This document shows positions 26,001 to 33,069 of a stretch of 64,000 nucleotides of DNA, in pieces. The position numbers were made by a program, and so were the translations under genes. Position 1 is the stretch's first letter, and each line of letters opens with the position of its first letter. Source of the DNA: Clostridia bacterium (GTDB taxonomy: Bacteria > Bacillota > Clostridia > Acetivibrionales > DSM-2933). The notes beneath the pieces were generated by a model. The model was not told the DNA's origin and searched no databases. It saw nothing but the letters and a program-made list of their open reading frames with translations. The stretch is taken from the NCBI GenBank assembly GCA_026416815.1, contig JAOAEJ010000013.1, forward strand, positions 124,001 through 188,000. The letters are read 5' to 3'.

Positions 26001-28139
26001 GCAATACCATTAACTCATAATGGGAAAGTTGACAGGGCACTGTTATCAAAGCTTTCATCACAGACGATAAGCTGCAAAGATAACAAAGTGCTTATGAGTC
26101 CTTTAGAAGAAGAGTTGGCAGAGCTGTGGAAGCAGGTGCTAAATGTTGAAACCGTAGGAAAAGATGATGGCTTTACAAAGCTAGGCGGACATTCTTTGCT
26201 TGCTGTCCAACTTATCTCTAAAATCCGTCAGAAATTTGAAAAAAATATACCGGTTATGGAGCTGTACCCTAATGGCACAATAAGAAGAATTGCTGACTTA
26301 CTGGGTGAAAATAGAGTGGATGTCCAGAATGAGAAGAAAGGGCCTGTTCTCATGAAAAAGGGTAAGGGCGACTCTAAAAACATCTTCATGATTCATCCGG
26401 GAACCGGTAATATAGATATGTATCCTGCATTGTGTAAGCTACTTACCGATGAATTTAATTGCTGGGGTTTATCAGCAGATAAGTACAAGCTTAGCATTGA
26501 CAGCAGTATAGGTGTAAAAGACTTGGCTTCTGAGTACCTGGATGCGGTAAGGACAATTCAGAAGGATGGCCCATACTATATATTAGGATGGTGTACAGGC
26601 GGAACTATAGCTTTCGAAATGATTAGGCAGTTAGAAGAACAAGGGGTTAAACCCGGAACCTTCTGTATGATAAGCTCGGTAGCGCCGAGGGAAGACCTGG
26701 GCGAGCTTATGAAGGAAGTAGGTGGACTTGACACCTTGCTAGAAGGTTTAAATACAGGAAAGGTTAGCCTGGATCAGGCTTTATCAGTGCTGCCTGTCAA
26801 TATACAGTTGACTGTTGCTGCAGATGGAATACAAACGATGGACAAGCTTATGGAATATCTCAAATTTTATAAAAATTTGCATGATTCGCGGGTAAGATAC
26901 TCGCCAGACTCAAGTATTGCAACTGCCCTACACTATTTCAACCCTGATAAGACTTTTATTGATCCGGGAGAGTGGGAAAGGTATTGCAAGGGAAGCCTTA
27001 TAATACATGGTGTTACAGGAGAACATGATACATTATTCCAAGAGCCGTATATTTCAAAACTTGCAGAAGCCTTAAATGAAGTGTTGAAAGAGAACAACGG
27101 CGAGGGTATAAAAAGATGTACTAAATGTACACTGCCTGAAACCTTTCCAAACATACAATTTGATAGCAATGGAGTATGTAATTACTGTACTAAATACGAT
27201 GAAGCGGCAATAAAAAAAGCCAGATATAAAATTGAATCTGAAAGTGAATTGATAAAAAACCTGCAAAAATTCAAACGAAAAGACAGTAGATATGATGTTT
27301 TAATTCCGTTAAGTGGCGGAGTAGACAGTAGTGTAACATTAATTAGGATTGTAGAAAAGTTTAACCTCAGGGTACTGGCATTCCATAATGATCATGGTTA
27401 TGAGGATGACACAGCAACAGAGAATGTTAAAAAGCTATGCAAGGCCATGAATGTAGATCTGATTATTAAACAGCAGGACCTGGGCTTTATGAAAAAGCTT
27501 TGGAGATACACCCATGAGGCCAAGTCAAGAGGATTAAGTTCATGCTTTGTATGCGGAGGTATTATTTATGCCAATTCATTGGAAGTTGCTGAACGATATA
27601 ATATCCCAATCGTTATCAACGGTTATTCCAAAGGTCAGGCTGATATGATGGCGGATAAGGAAAATGCATTGGAAGCATGGACTGGATTGCTTGAGGAATT
27701 CCAGAAGGATACGGAGTTCTTCCAGGAATTTATGAGTAAACAGGAACCTATGAAGAAGCAGATTGTGTTCAAAGGTAAACAGGATTTTGAAAATGAACTT
27801 TCTAATGAACAAATGCTGGTTATACCCTTCTATCTGTTTGACTTCTATAAAACAGATAAAGAAAAACTAAAAAGCGAATGTATAAAACGGTTTGACTGGA
27901 AACCTATGAAGCATACATACCCAAGCCGTACTACCAACTGCACAATGGTTTGGCTCAACACGTATGTTGATATATGCAAGATAGGTTATACAATGTATGA
28001 TGAGGAGTATGCAGGCATTGTACGCGGCGGGGATATGACAAGGGCTCAGGCTATAAGCGACTTGGCTTTTAACCCTCCGGAAGGATTGATTGAACAACTG
28101 GCAAAGGAAATTGGAACAGATCTTAGCAAATGTAAGTGA
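23076..28139 (+). CDS. NRPS module C-A-PCP-TE fused to a PP-loop (AANH) domain, 1687 aa
   Basis: Adds one amino acid to the polyketide and releases the product. Start is ATG 23076 with GAGAGG 7 nt upstream; the upstream in-frame ATG 23019 lacks a ribosome binding site. The condensation domain (about 35-460) has HHIACDF (His163-His164), with Phe for the usual Gly, as often seen after PKS modules. The adenylation domain (about 490-990) has YTSGSTGNPKG. By manual alignment to GrsA its specificity residues read D-A-T-K-I-G-E-V-G-K, closest to the asparagine code DLTKxGEVGK. The PCP serine is S1040. The thioesterase (about 1095-1335) has GWCTGG with Cys1173 as apparent nucleophile and His1317. The C-terminal domain (about 1345-1687) is a PP-loop enzyme. 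It starts 87 bp after the PKS stop, so the two are almost certainly cotranscribed. Confidence 0.93.
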   Translation: MENTKKNIDQLTIEEKRAMIEELLRKKAGLIDKTYPLSYGQKALWFINESSPESTAYNIAFAIRINSEINIELLKKALQTLVDRHEVLRTIYPKKDGNPVQIVKGYQKLNFEEFNIGWADEIKIKELTAQFNRKPFDLENGPIMRTALFKLNLTESILVLSVHHIACDFSSLMVLQKEMFITYYGLQNGRGDTLPKPAFQFNDFREWQDSIINSPAAEQLLDYWKSQFEGDLPVLELVTDKQRPDIQTFNGGVVPFQINREVSAKLKRLAQNKGVTMFTLLLSSFQILLHRYTNQNEAVVGIPLSGRNGNGFESVVGYLINMAPIRARFTDNPTFDQFLKQMKDTVLNAMKHGEYPFPLLVEKLQPQRVQGRSPVFQVTFELLKYQQMVSETFQDDLKISPFEVPQQDGQFDIMLSLSEMPDKFVGVFMYNTDLFEAATIERLVENFLVLLNGIIDNPDQGIDELPIISEWDKERLLKDWNNTEREFDKDSFVHHLFEEQVKRNPSALAVSSYDGKMTYEELNDKANRVAHYLKSLGMGLDKKIGICLNPSMDMIVALLGVLKSGATYVAIDPGYPAQRIEYIIKDAGIEVILTAHNIEIPEGAGEITRIDIDVSQHILESQDSHNPNTVLSPQNIAYILYTSGSTGNPKGVAIYHLGMMNYLTWCAQEYIKPEDNTDRPASFAYLPLVFDASITSIYTPLITGRYLLIPQKQGLEIFSDPDIQKGGFSFVKLTPAHLSLLKESFDKKMLNGFAKRLIIGGEALLPEQLAYFKQCDLEWTIINEYGPTETVVGSTVYCFSVKDDVPKNVPIGKPIMNTRIYILNSQNQPTPVGVVGEIAIGGIGVSKGYVNREDLTREKFIPDPFSPGDNNYVYKTGDLGRWLPDGNLEYFGRMDYQVKIRGYRIELGEIEAVLAGSFGVKNAAVVIQETKTGDKQLVGYYVSEINQTSDEQEIISCLKSRLPDYMVPTMLVKLDAIPLTHNGKVDRALLSKLSSQTISCKDNKVLMSPLEEELAELWKQVLNVETVGKDDGFTKLGGHSLLAVQLISKIRQKFEKNIPVMELYPNGTIRRIADLLGENRVDVQNEKKGPVLMKKGKGDSKNIFMIHPGTGNIDMYPALCKLLTDEFNCWGLSADKYKLSIDSSIGVKDLASEYLDAVRTIQKDGPYYILGWCTGGTIAFEMIRQLEEQGVKPGTFCMISSVAPREDLGELMKEVGGLDTLLEGLNTGKVSLDQALSVLPVNIQLTVAADGIQTMDKLMEYLKFYKNLHDSRVRYSPDSSIATALHYFNPDKTFIDPGEWERYCKGSLIIHGVTGEHDTLFQEPYISKLAEALNEVLKENNGEGIKRCTKCTLPETFPNIQFDSNGVCNYCTKYDEAAIKKARYKIESESELIKNLQKFKRKDSRYDVLIPLSGGVDSSVTLIRIVEKFNLRVLAFHNDHGYEDDTATENVKKLCKAMNVDLIIKQQDLGFMKKLWRYTHEAKSRGLSSCFVCGGIIYANSLEVAERYNIPIVINGYSKGQADMMADKENALEAWTGLLEEFQKDTEFFQEFMSKQEPMKKQIVFKGKQDFENELSNEQMLVIPFYLFDFYKTDKEKLKSECIKRFDWKPMKHTYPSRTTNCTMVWLNTYVDICKIGYTMYDEEYAGIVRGGDMTRAQAISDLAFNPPEGLIEQLAKEIGTDLSKCK
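27100..28139 (+). other. PP-loop ATP-pyrophosphatase domain (WbpG / thioamide-synthetase-like) fused to the NRPS
   Basis: Residues about 1345-1687 begin with two CxxC pairs (C1348/C1351 and C1368/C1371) around a T-L-P-E-T-F-P segment, then a PP-loop S-G-G-V-D-S at 1413-1418, then another CxxC (C1490/C1493). This is the layout of the N-acetyl-sugar amidotransferase family (WbpG/LegG), which activates a carbonyl with ATP for replacement of oxygen by nitrogen. From memory, relatives in this superfamily act in closthioamide and 6-thioguanine formation, replacing oxygen by sulfur. Here it is covalently attached downstream of the TE. Amide, amidine, nitrile or thioamide formation on the released product is an inference. 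Confidence 0.82.
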
Positions 28140-28155
28140 GGATATAGATAAAGAA

Positions 28156-28240
28156 GTCTAAACTTAATAATTTTCAGGTAGGGGAACACCTCTGGTAAAT
28201 GGTGTTTTCCTATCAGGAAACCACTAAGTTCAACCTAAAC
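28156..28240 (+). repeat. Interspersed palindromic element, copy A
   Basis: Imperfect hairpin-forming sequence just after the NRPS stop. The left arm (TAAACTT...TTTCAGGTAGG) pairs with the right arm ending in CTAAGTTCAACCTAAAC; the loop contains CTGGTAAAT. It shares the right-end sequence with copy C at 43864. It lies between the NRPS and methyltransferase genes and could act as an attenuating or RNA-stabilising hairpin. Confidence 0.75.
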
Positions 28241-28296
28241 GATCTGCATCTATAGAATTGGAGTTTTGAAGCAAAATATTTGAAAGGGGCATAAAG

Positions 28297-29229
28297 TTGG
28301 AGAAATCAAAGGTACTACAGGATAGCGCAAAGACATATTACGAGGAGAAGCTTAAAAATACATTACCGCAAATAGACGATGTATATAGTGGAAACACCTA
28401 TACCTACGAGTTTATGTTGCAGGCATGGGCATTTCTGGTAAGTATTTATGAATTGCCGCAGGAAAGATTTAAATCTGAGTTTGGTAATTTACAGAACCTA
28501 GCTGATTCCTTATCAGAATATGCTGATGATGAACTTATCAAAAAATGCTATGCCATACTTGATTGTATAAGGTATTTCAAAGAGAGAAACTGTAACGAAG
28601 ACATTGAGAAAGTCTGGAGCATTTTGAAGGATGCAGACAATCACTCTTTCATTGAAATCTATTATAAAAGCGGAGTTTTGTTAAGACGATTAAAAATGTA
28701 TTTGAACATGGGCGAGTATGGTGCATTTGGGATATCTCAAGGAAGCGACATATTACAAATTCTAGATTTCCTGCTACAAGACAGAACCGATATGAAAGCT
28801 CTGGATTTGGGAAGTGGTAACGGTTTTTCGACATGCATTATTTCGAACAAAGTGCAAAGTATTACAGGAGTTGAAATAAATTCAGAGCTATATCAAGAGA
28901 GTATTTGTTGTTTAACGGATTTAGCCCGGTACAATAAAGTGGACCAAAACAAAATTACCTTTGTGCAGTCCGATTTCTTTGATATTGACTTTAAACCATT
29001 TTCACTGATTTATATTTATTGGCCCTTTGACGATAAGGATAAGAGCCTCTGGGAGAAGGAAATCAGTTCAAGGTTGGAGCAAAAGATAATTAAAGAGTCA
29101 GAGCCCGGGACTTTAATCGTCGCCCTGATACCTGGTATAGATGAAAAGGAACTGTTTCCACGATTAAAGAGTATTCCTTTTGATGTAGATACAGTACTTT
29201 CTACAGTAAAAATATATCAGGCAAAGTAG
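28297..29229 (+). CDS. Class I SAM-dependent methyltransferase, 310 aa
   Basis: Start is TTG 28297 with AAAGGGG 7 nt upstream; no ATG is better placed. The N-terminal half (1-150) is mostly helical and not recognised. The C-terminal half is a Rossmann methyltransferase with motif I LDLGSGNGFS (about 168-177), an acidic residue at the end of strand 2 (GVEIN), and QSDFFD followed by IYWPFDD in the motif II/IV region. The family transfers a methyl group from SAM; the substrate cannot be read from the sequence. It is in the same direction as the PKS-NRPS genes and 157 bp behind them, so a tailoring O- or N-methylation of the product is the most likely job. It is followed by a palindromic element and a terminator, which probably mark the end of the biosynthetic operon. 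Confidence 0.8.
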   Translation: MEKSKVLQDSAKTYYEEKLKNTLPQIDDVYSGNTYTYEFMLQAWAFLVSIYELPQERFKSEFGNLQNLADSLSEYADDELIKKCYAILDCIRYFKERNCNEDIEKVWSILKDADNHSFIEIYYKSGVLLRRLKMYLNMGEYGAFGISQGSDILQILDFLLQDRTDMKALDLGSGNGFSTCIISNKVQSITGVEINSELYQESICCLTDLARYNKVDQNKITFVQSDFFDIDFKPFSLIYIYWPFDDKDKSLWEKEISSRLEQKIIKESEPGTLIVALIPGIDEKELFPRLKSIPFDVDTVLSTVKIYQAK

Positions 29230-29237
29230 AGGTTTAA

Positions 29238-29338
29238 AGATAGTTTAAGTTGAACTTAGTGATTTCCAATCAGGCAATGAGCTGTGGTAAGTGTGATTTG
29301 CCTGATTGGATAAAATCACTTTCCACTTAAACTATCTA
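29238..29338 (+). repeat. Interspersed palindromic element, copy B
   Basis: Perfect 13-bp terminal inverted repeat: AGATAGTTTAAGT at 29238-29250 and its complement at 29326-29338. Inner arms CCAATCAGGCAA and TTGCCTGATTGG pair again. The centre contains GAGCTGTGGTAAGTG, shared with copies C and F. It starts 8 bp after the methyltransferase stop. Confidence 0.88.
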
Positions 29339-29360
29339 TAGAAAAATACAGGACCAATAT

Positions 29361-29406
29361 TATATAAAAAAGGTAAGCACACTCTTATGCTTACCTTTTT
29401 TATATA
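29361..29406. terminator. Bidirectional rho-independent terminator
   Basis: Perfect 19-bp stem (29361-29379 with 29388-29406, core AAGGTAAGCA/TGCTTACCTT) and an 8-nt loop, flanked by A and T runs. It lies between the converging methyltransferase and ABC exporter genes and can stop transcription from both sides. Confidence 0.92.
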
Positions 29407-29422
29407 ATGGGCAACTTTTTGG

Positions 29423-30097
29423 TTAAGCAGTAGGGATTTGGGAAGTAACTTCCTTTATGCCATGATTTTCAACCCTGATAATTCTTTCATTACCGGAGAG
29501 TATTGAGGTATCATGGGTTGCCATAACCAGTGTAGAATTTTCCTTATAATCCTTAAGCATTTTTATAATTGAGACTGCATTTTCATGATCTAATGATGCA
29601 GTAGGTTCATCTGCAAATACGATATCGGGCTCCGACACCAAAGCCCTTATTATTGCAACTCTTTGCCTTTCACCGCCTGAAAGTTGGTTGATTTTTTTAT
29701 GTGAATATTGTTCTAATCGTAAGTCTTTTAACAGTTGCTGTGCTCTTTCAAGGTATCTATCGTTATAGCTGGGGGCAGCTGTCATTATATTTTCCAATAC
29801 ACTCAAATACGGTATTAGAAAATGCATTTGAAATATAAGACCGAAATTTTCTTTGCGTATCTTAGACGTATCTTTATTCTTTAAAGTTTCCAGGTTTACT
29901 CCGTTATAAGTTATACTACCCGAAGTAGGCTTTCTTAAGCTTGACAATAAATAAATCAGAGAACTTTTACCGCTTCCGGATGGGCCAAGTAAAACCACAT
30001 TTTCGCCCTTGTTTATTTTTAAGCTTACATCAAGTAAAACTCTATTTTCTTTATTTCCATCCTTATATATTAATGAAAGATTTTTACACTCAAGCAT
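29423..30097 (-). CDS. ABC transporter ATP-binding protein (MacB/LolD family), 224 aa
   Basis: Powers the adjacent permease. Start is ATG at 30097-30095 with AAGGAGAG upstream; a TTG nine codons earlier overlaps the permease and is rejected. Seen: Walker A GPSGSGKSS (Lys44), Q-loop in IFQMHF, signature LSGGERQRV, Walker B IVFADEPTASLD and a switch histidine in MATHD. Length is normal for the family. It starts 1 nt after the permease stop, so the two are translationally coupled. Members of this family export peptides, macrolides and lipoproteins rather than importing nutrients. Being next to the PKS-NRPS genes, it may export the product or protect the producer; this is inferred. Confidence 0.93.
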   Translation of the reverse strand: MLECKNLSLIYKDGNKENRVLLDVSLKINKGENVVLLGPSGSGKSSLIYLLSSLRKPTSGSITYNGVNLETLKNKDTSKIRKENFGLIFQMHFLIPYLSVLENIMTAAPSYNDRYLERAQQLLKDLRLEQYSHKKINQLSGGERQRVAIIRALVSEPDIVFADEPTASLDHENAVSIIKMLKDYKENSTLVMATHDTSILSGNERIIRVENHGIKEVTSQIPTA

Positions 30098-30098
30098 T

Positions 30099-31247
30099 TT
30101 ACTCTCTCCTTTCGATAATAGCAATCGGATCCCAGTTTCTAAGGCGCATAGTAATAGGGAATATACTAAATAAACCTACTATTACAGGTATCATAAGAGT
30201 ATAAATAAGTACATTTAGACTAAATATTGAAATAACATCGCCTCGGGGATTATATATAGCCCTGTTAAGCATTGAAATTACCCCATAACTAAAAACTAGT
30301 CCCAAAGTCCAACTGATCAAGTTTAAAGACATAATTTCCTTTATAATAAGAGTGGCGATGGATTTTTTTCTATAGCCAATGGCATATAAAATACCGAATT
30401 CATCAGATCTTTGAATGTAAATAACATACATTAAAGACCCGACAGAAATAGATAGAATTAAGATTACGACAAGAATGATGGCTACAATTGTTGAATTAAG
30501 CCCTTTCAGTTGTTCATCAAGTATTTCCTTTATTTTATTATACGTAAAAGTATTTGCTTGAGACTTATCAATGGAATCAATAAACGTATTGACAGCGTCT
30601 CTTTTTCCTTCCTTATGAAAAACCAAATACCCTCTGGGGTTATTTACTTTAGAAATTTTTTGCAATTGCTTTTGCTTATAAGATTCGGTGCCTATAAAAA
30701 TAATATTTGGTCCGTCTATTTCTCCGACTATCTTGTATTCGCCAATAAGAAATTCCTTCTTATTTTTAAAGCTTCCAACAGTATCTCCAAGCTTCCATCC
30801 CTTATTAGCCATTACTCGCCAGTGTACGGCGATTTCGTTTGTTTTATTTTCAGGCATTCGCCCTTTTCTTATAGTTGCTTTCATTGTTGACATGATAGTT
30901 TCGAGATCACCTTTGTCTGTAAATAAAACCGGCACTGTAGTAGTTCCTCCAATAGCCAGATTTACAGATGTACCACCGATGTCTGTGTCAATCAGCTTGT
31001 CGATATCAGGGTTGTTTTTTAGGCTTTTTACCACTGAATTATTGAGAAAATACTCTCCATCAATTGGAGCAATAGTTGAAAAATATTCTACTGGTTTGAC
31101 ATTAATATCGTTTATTGTACCGGTTATTGAATTAATAAGTACTGTAATTAATGATATTGCACAAACAGTAAATATCAGTACAATAAATGAGACGAGCGCT
31201 TTTCGTTTATTTTCCTTAAAGTATTTTAGTGCTGTCAACGGCTTCAA
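30099..31247 (-). CDS. FtsX/MacB-type ABC transporter permease, 382 aa
   Basis: Membrane partner of the preceding ATPase. Start is TTG 31247 (L-K-P-L-T read as M-K-P-L-T) with AAGGGGG 8 nt upstream. One N-terminal membrane segment (about 17-40) is followed by an extracellular domain of about 200 residues (MacB periplasmic-core type). Three C-terminal membrane segments (about 255-280, 305-330, 345-370) then form the FtsX domain. This one-plus-three topology is the mechanotransmission type that works from outside the membrane and does not pass substrate through a channel. It may be a self-protection pump for the polyketide-peptide. Its promoter should lie in the 280-bp divergent gap with the zinc-ribbon gene. 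Confidence 0.88.
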   Translation of the reverse strand: MKPLTALKYFKENKRKALVSFIVLIFTVCAISLITVLINSITGTINDINVKPVEYFSTIAPIDGEYFLNNSVVKSLKNNPDIDKLIDTDIGGTSVNLAIGGTTTVPVLFTDKGDLETIMSTMKATIRKGRMPENKTNEIAVHWRVMANKGWKLGDTVGSFKNKKEFLIGEYKIVGEIDGPNIIFIGTESYKQKQLQKISKVNNPRGYLVFHKEGKRDAVNTFIDSIDKSQANTFTYNKIKEILDEQLKGLNSTIVAIILVVILILSISVGSLMYVIYIQRSDEFGILYAIGYRKKSIATLIIKEIMSLNLISWTLGLVFSYGVISMLNRAIYNPRGDVISIFSLNVLIYTLMIPVIVGLFSIFPITMRLRNWDPIAIIERRE

Positions 31248-31383
31248 ATCAAATGCCCCCTTATTTTTAATTATTATGTATACATAAAAGAATTTAGGAA
31301 TACCGGTAAATTATACCATTCTAATACTGTTTGTTCAATGTTGTTTTAGAATTTATTTGCTTAGCTACTTGAGGGATTAAGAA

Positions 31384-31411
31384 TTGAACAAAGCAAAATA
31401 TCTGGTATAAT
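31384..31411 (+). promoter_or_regulatory. SigA-type promoter for the zinc-ribbon gene
   Basis: TTGAAC at 31384-31389, a 16-bp spacer and TATAAT at 31406-31411, with an extended -10 TG at 31403-31404. Transcription would start near 31418, about 110 nt before the start codon at 31528. Confidence 0.75.
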
Positions 31412-31527
31412 GATATTCAGTGGTATAAAGTGGGAAAGTGTATGAATTGTTTGATGTGTTATATAATTAGGTAGTGGCTGCTTTTGAGAGCTTATATAGC
31501 ATCATATAAATGAAAGGAATTAGTTCT

Positions 31528-31914
31528 ATGCGAAAACTTAATATGTATAGACCTGGGCCATTCTTTTTAGGATGGGGATTATTTTTTTCTATAATTTTTC
31601 CATTACTACTTCACCTTATCACATTTATTGCGGGAAATAATGCATATTTTAGTCTTGCAATACGTGCAAGTAATACAATAGGTACTGTGGTTATATTAAT
31701 TTTATGCATACTCATATGTTTTGAGTTGCTGCAAGACAAAGTATTAGATAGATTTTTTGAAAAAAACACTAACGTAAAAATTAGAATATCTGAAAAATAC
31801 TTTGAGTGCCAGAAGTGTGGCAATAATAAAGTACATGAAGATCAAACATACTGCACAATTTGTGGAGTTGGTTTCAAAGATAAACAAAAGGCACCTTTCA
31901 ATATTTATTATTAG
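31528..31914 (+). CDS. Small membrane protein with C-terminal zinc ribbon, 128 aa
   Basis: Start is ATG 31528 with AAAGGA 9 nt upstream, preferred over ATG 31510, which has no binding site. Two hydrophobic segments (about 8-33 and 43-68) are followed by a charged stretch and a rubredoxin-like zinc ribbon with CxxC at about 93/96 and CxxC at about 107/110. I do not recognise a named family. Such proteins usually sit in the membrane with a cytoplasmic metal-binding knuckle. It has its own promoter and is followed 37 bp later by the nitroreductase, so the two may be cotranscribed. Confidence 0.75.
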   Translation: MRKLNMYRPGPFFLGWGLFFSIIFPLLLHLITFIAGNNAYFSLAIRASNTIGTVVILILCILICFELLQDKVLDRFFEKNTNVKIRISEKYFECQKCGNNKVHEDQTYCTICGVGFKDKQKAPFNIYY

Positions 31915-31951
31915 CAATAGCGAAATACTTAATATTCAGGAGGTAGTATAC

Positions 31952-32473
31952 ATGCTGTACGATTTATTAAAAACAAGGAGAAGCATAAGAAAGTTCCAGA
32001 ATAAAGAAGTGGAAAAAGACAAGCTGGACACAATTCTAAAAAGTGCTCTGCTTTCTCCATCGTCGCGCTCTAGGAGACCATGGGAGTTTATTGCTGTGAC
32101 GGATAAGGAATTGCTCAAGAAGCTTTCCCAATGCAGGGAACACAGCTCGGATTTTTTGGCCGGTGCTCCTTTGGGTATAGTTGTTATTGCAAACCCGGAG
32201 GCCTGCGATGTTTGGATTGAGGATACATCCATAGCTTCCATTATCATTCAACTATCTGCAGAGTCGTTAAATCTGGGCTCATGCTGGATACAGGTCAGGG
32301 AAAGATTTCACGCTGGAAACGAGAAGGCAGAGAACTATATAAAAGGGCTTCTTGGGATACCTGAGAAATATACAGTGGAATGCATTGTTGCAATTGGTTA
32401 TCCGGATGAGGAGAAGAAGCCCTATGATGAAGCTGGGCTGTTGTATGACAAGATACATTTTAATAAATTTTAA
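31952..32473 (+). CDS. Nitroreductase-family flavoprotein, 173 aa
   Basis: FMN-dependent oxidoreductase. Start is ATG 31952 with AGGAGG about 8 nt upstream; the longer open frame overlaps the previous gene and lacks a start signal. Seen: the N-terminal FMN-binding R-R-S-I-R-K-F (about 9-15), the S-P-S-S-R-S-R-R-P-W-E-F segment, and the C-terminal G-Y-P-x-E-E-K-K-P motif. Length is typical of the short anaerobe members. The family reduces nitro groups, quinones or flavins, and some relatives oxidise azoline rings or dehydrogenate natural products. A role with the upstream cluster is possible, but the gene is separated from it by the exporter operon. Confidence 0.85.
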   Translation: MLYDLLKTRRSIRKFQNKEVEKDKLDTILKSALLSPSSRSRRPWEFIAVTDKELLKKLSQCREHSSDFLAGAPLGIVVIANPEACDVWIEDTSIASIIIQLSAESLNLGSCWIQVRERFHAGNEKAENYIKGLLGIPEKYTVECIVAIGYPDEEKKPYDEAGLLYDKIHFNKF

Positions 32474-32633
32474 TTGCTTACACTATCCGCCGGGACAGGC
32501 TAAGGAAGCCTTAAATATGGTGATGAAGCAGGTGGAATTGATGTGCAGCAATAAAGCGTCAACCTATGACGGAATGCTGGATTTGCCTATGGTAGCCGAA
32601 GAAAAAGCAGACTATGAGGCAGGTATGGAATAA
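32474..32633 (+). pseudogene. Possible remnant of a degraded gene
   Basis: Immediately after the nitroreductase stop, one plus frame reads about 50 protein-like residues (L-H-Y-P-P-G-Q-A-K-E-A-L-N-M-V-M, ending in E-A-G-M-E) to TAA at 32631-32633. It has balanced amino acid content and better codon structure than the AT-rich spacer that follows. It has no start codon with a binding site, so it looks like the 3' end of a gene whose 5' part was deleted at the nitroreductase junction. I cannot name the parent family. Confidence 0.35.
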
Positions 32634-33069
32634 ATGTTGGAAATAACCGAATAACGGGGATATTTTCACACAAAAAGAAATACTCTTATTTAAATAAAAC
32701 CTCTAATTGCGAAAATAATTATCAAAAACGGGTAGGAAATAACATTCAAAACTAATAGGTACTCCTATGGTAATCTAAATTAGACTATCATAGGAGTTTT
32801 TTATAGAAAAATAAAAATACTTGCTCTAAATAGAGAAATTAGCAAGCAATGCGTTTTAGAAGGCGGTTAATCATCCATGAAATAATTTGTTATTTTTATG
32901 GTAGGAAAACCAAAATTTGTGTCGAATTATATCTAATAACTAGAAACTGTTTAGAGATATTTAATTGGTTTAATATGCCCCTAGAGGGTTCGGAACATAA
33001 TAATATAGTGTTCAAGCAAAATTTCAAGTTAGTGCTGCTTATTTATATACAAAAAAAGAGGTGGGAAAA
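32634..33069. other. AT-rich spacer, 436 bp, with one terminator
   Basis: Between the remnant and the first kinase gene I see only the terminator at 32761-32803. A 77-codon open frame at 32849-33082 has no binding site and overlaps the kinase start, so it is not accepted. No clear -35/-10 pair is visible. Confidence 0.6.
32761..32803 (+). terminator. Rho-independent terminator
   Basis: Stem ACTCCTATG...CATAGGAGT around a loop of about 20 nt, followed by TTTTTT at 32798-32803. It would end the zinc-ribbon/nitroreductase transcript. Confidence 0.8.

Noticed and set aside
30688..31287. 199-codon plus-strand open frame opposite the permease gene
   Set aside because: Complement of a well-supported FtsX-type permease with a good start and coupled ATPase; its hydrophobic character is a by-product of the membrane segments on the other strand.
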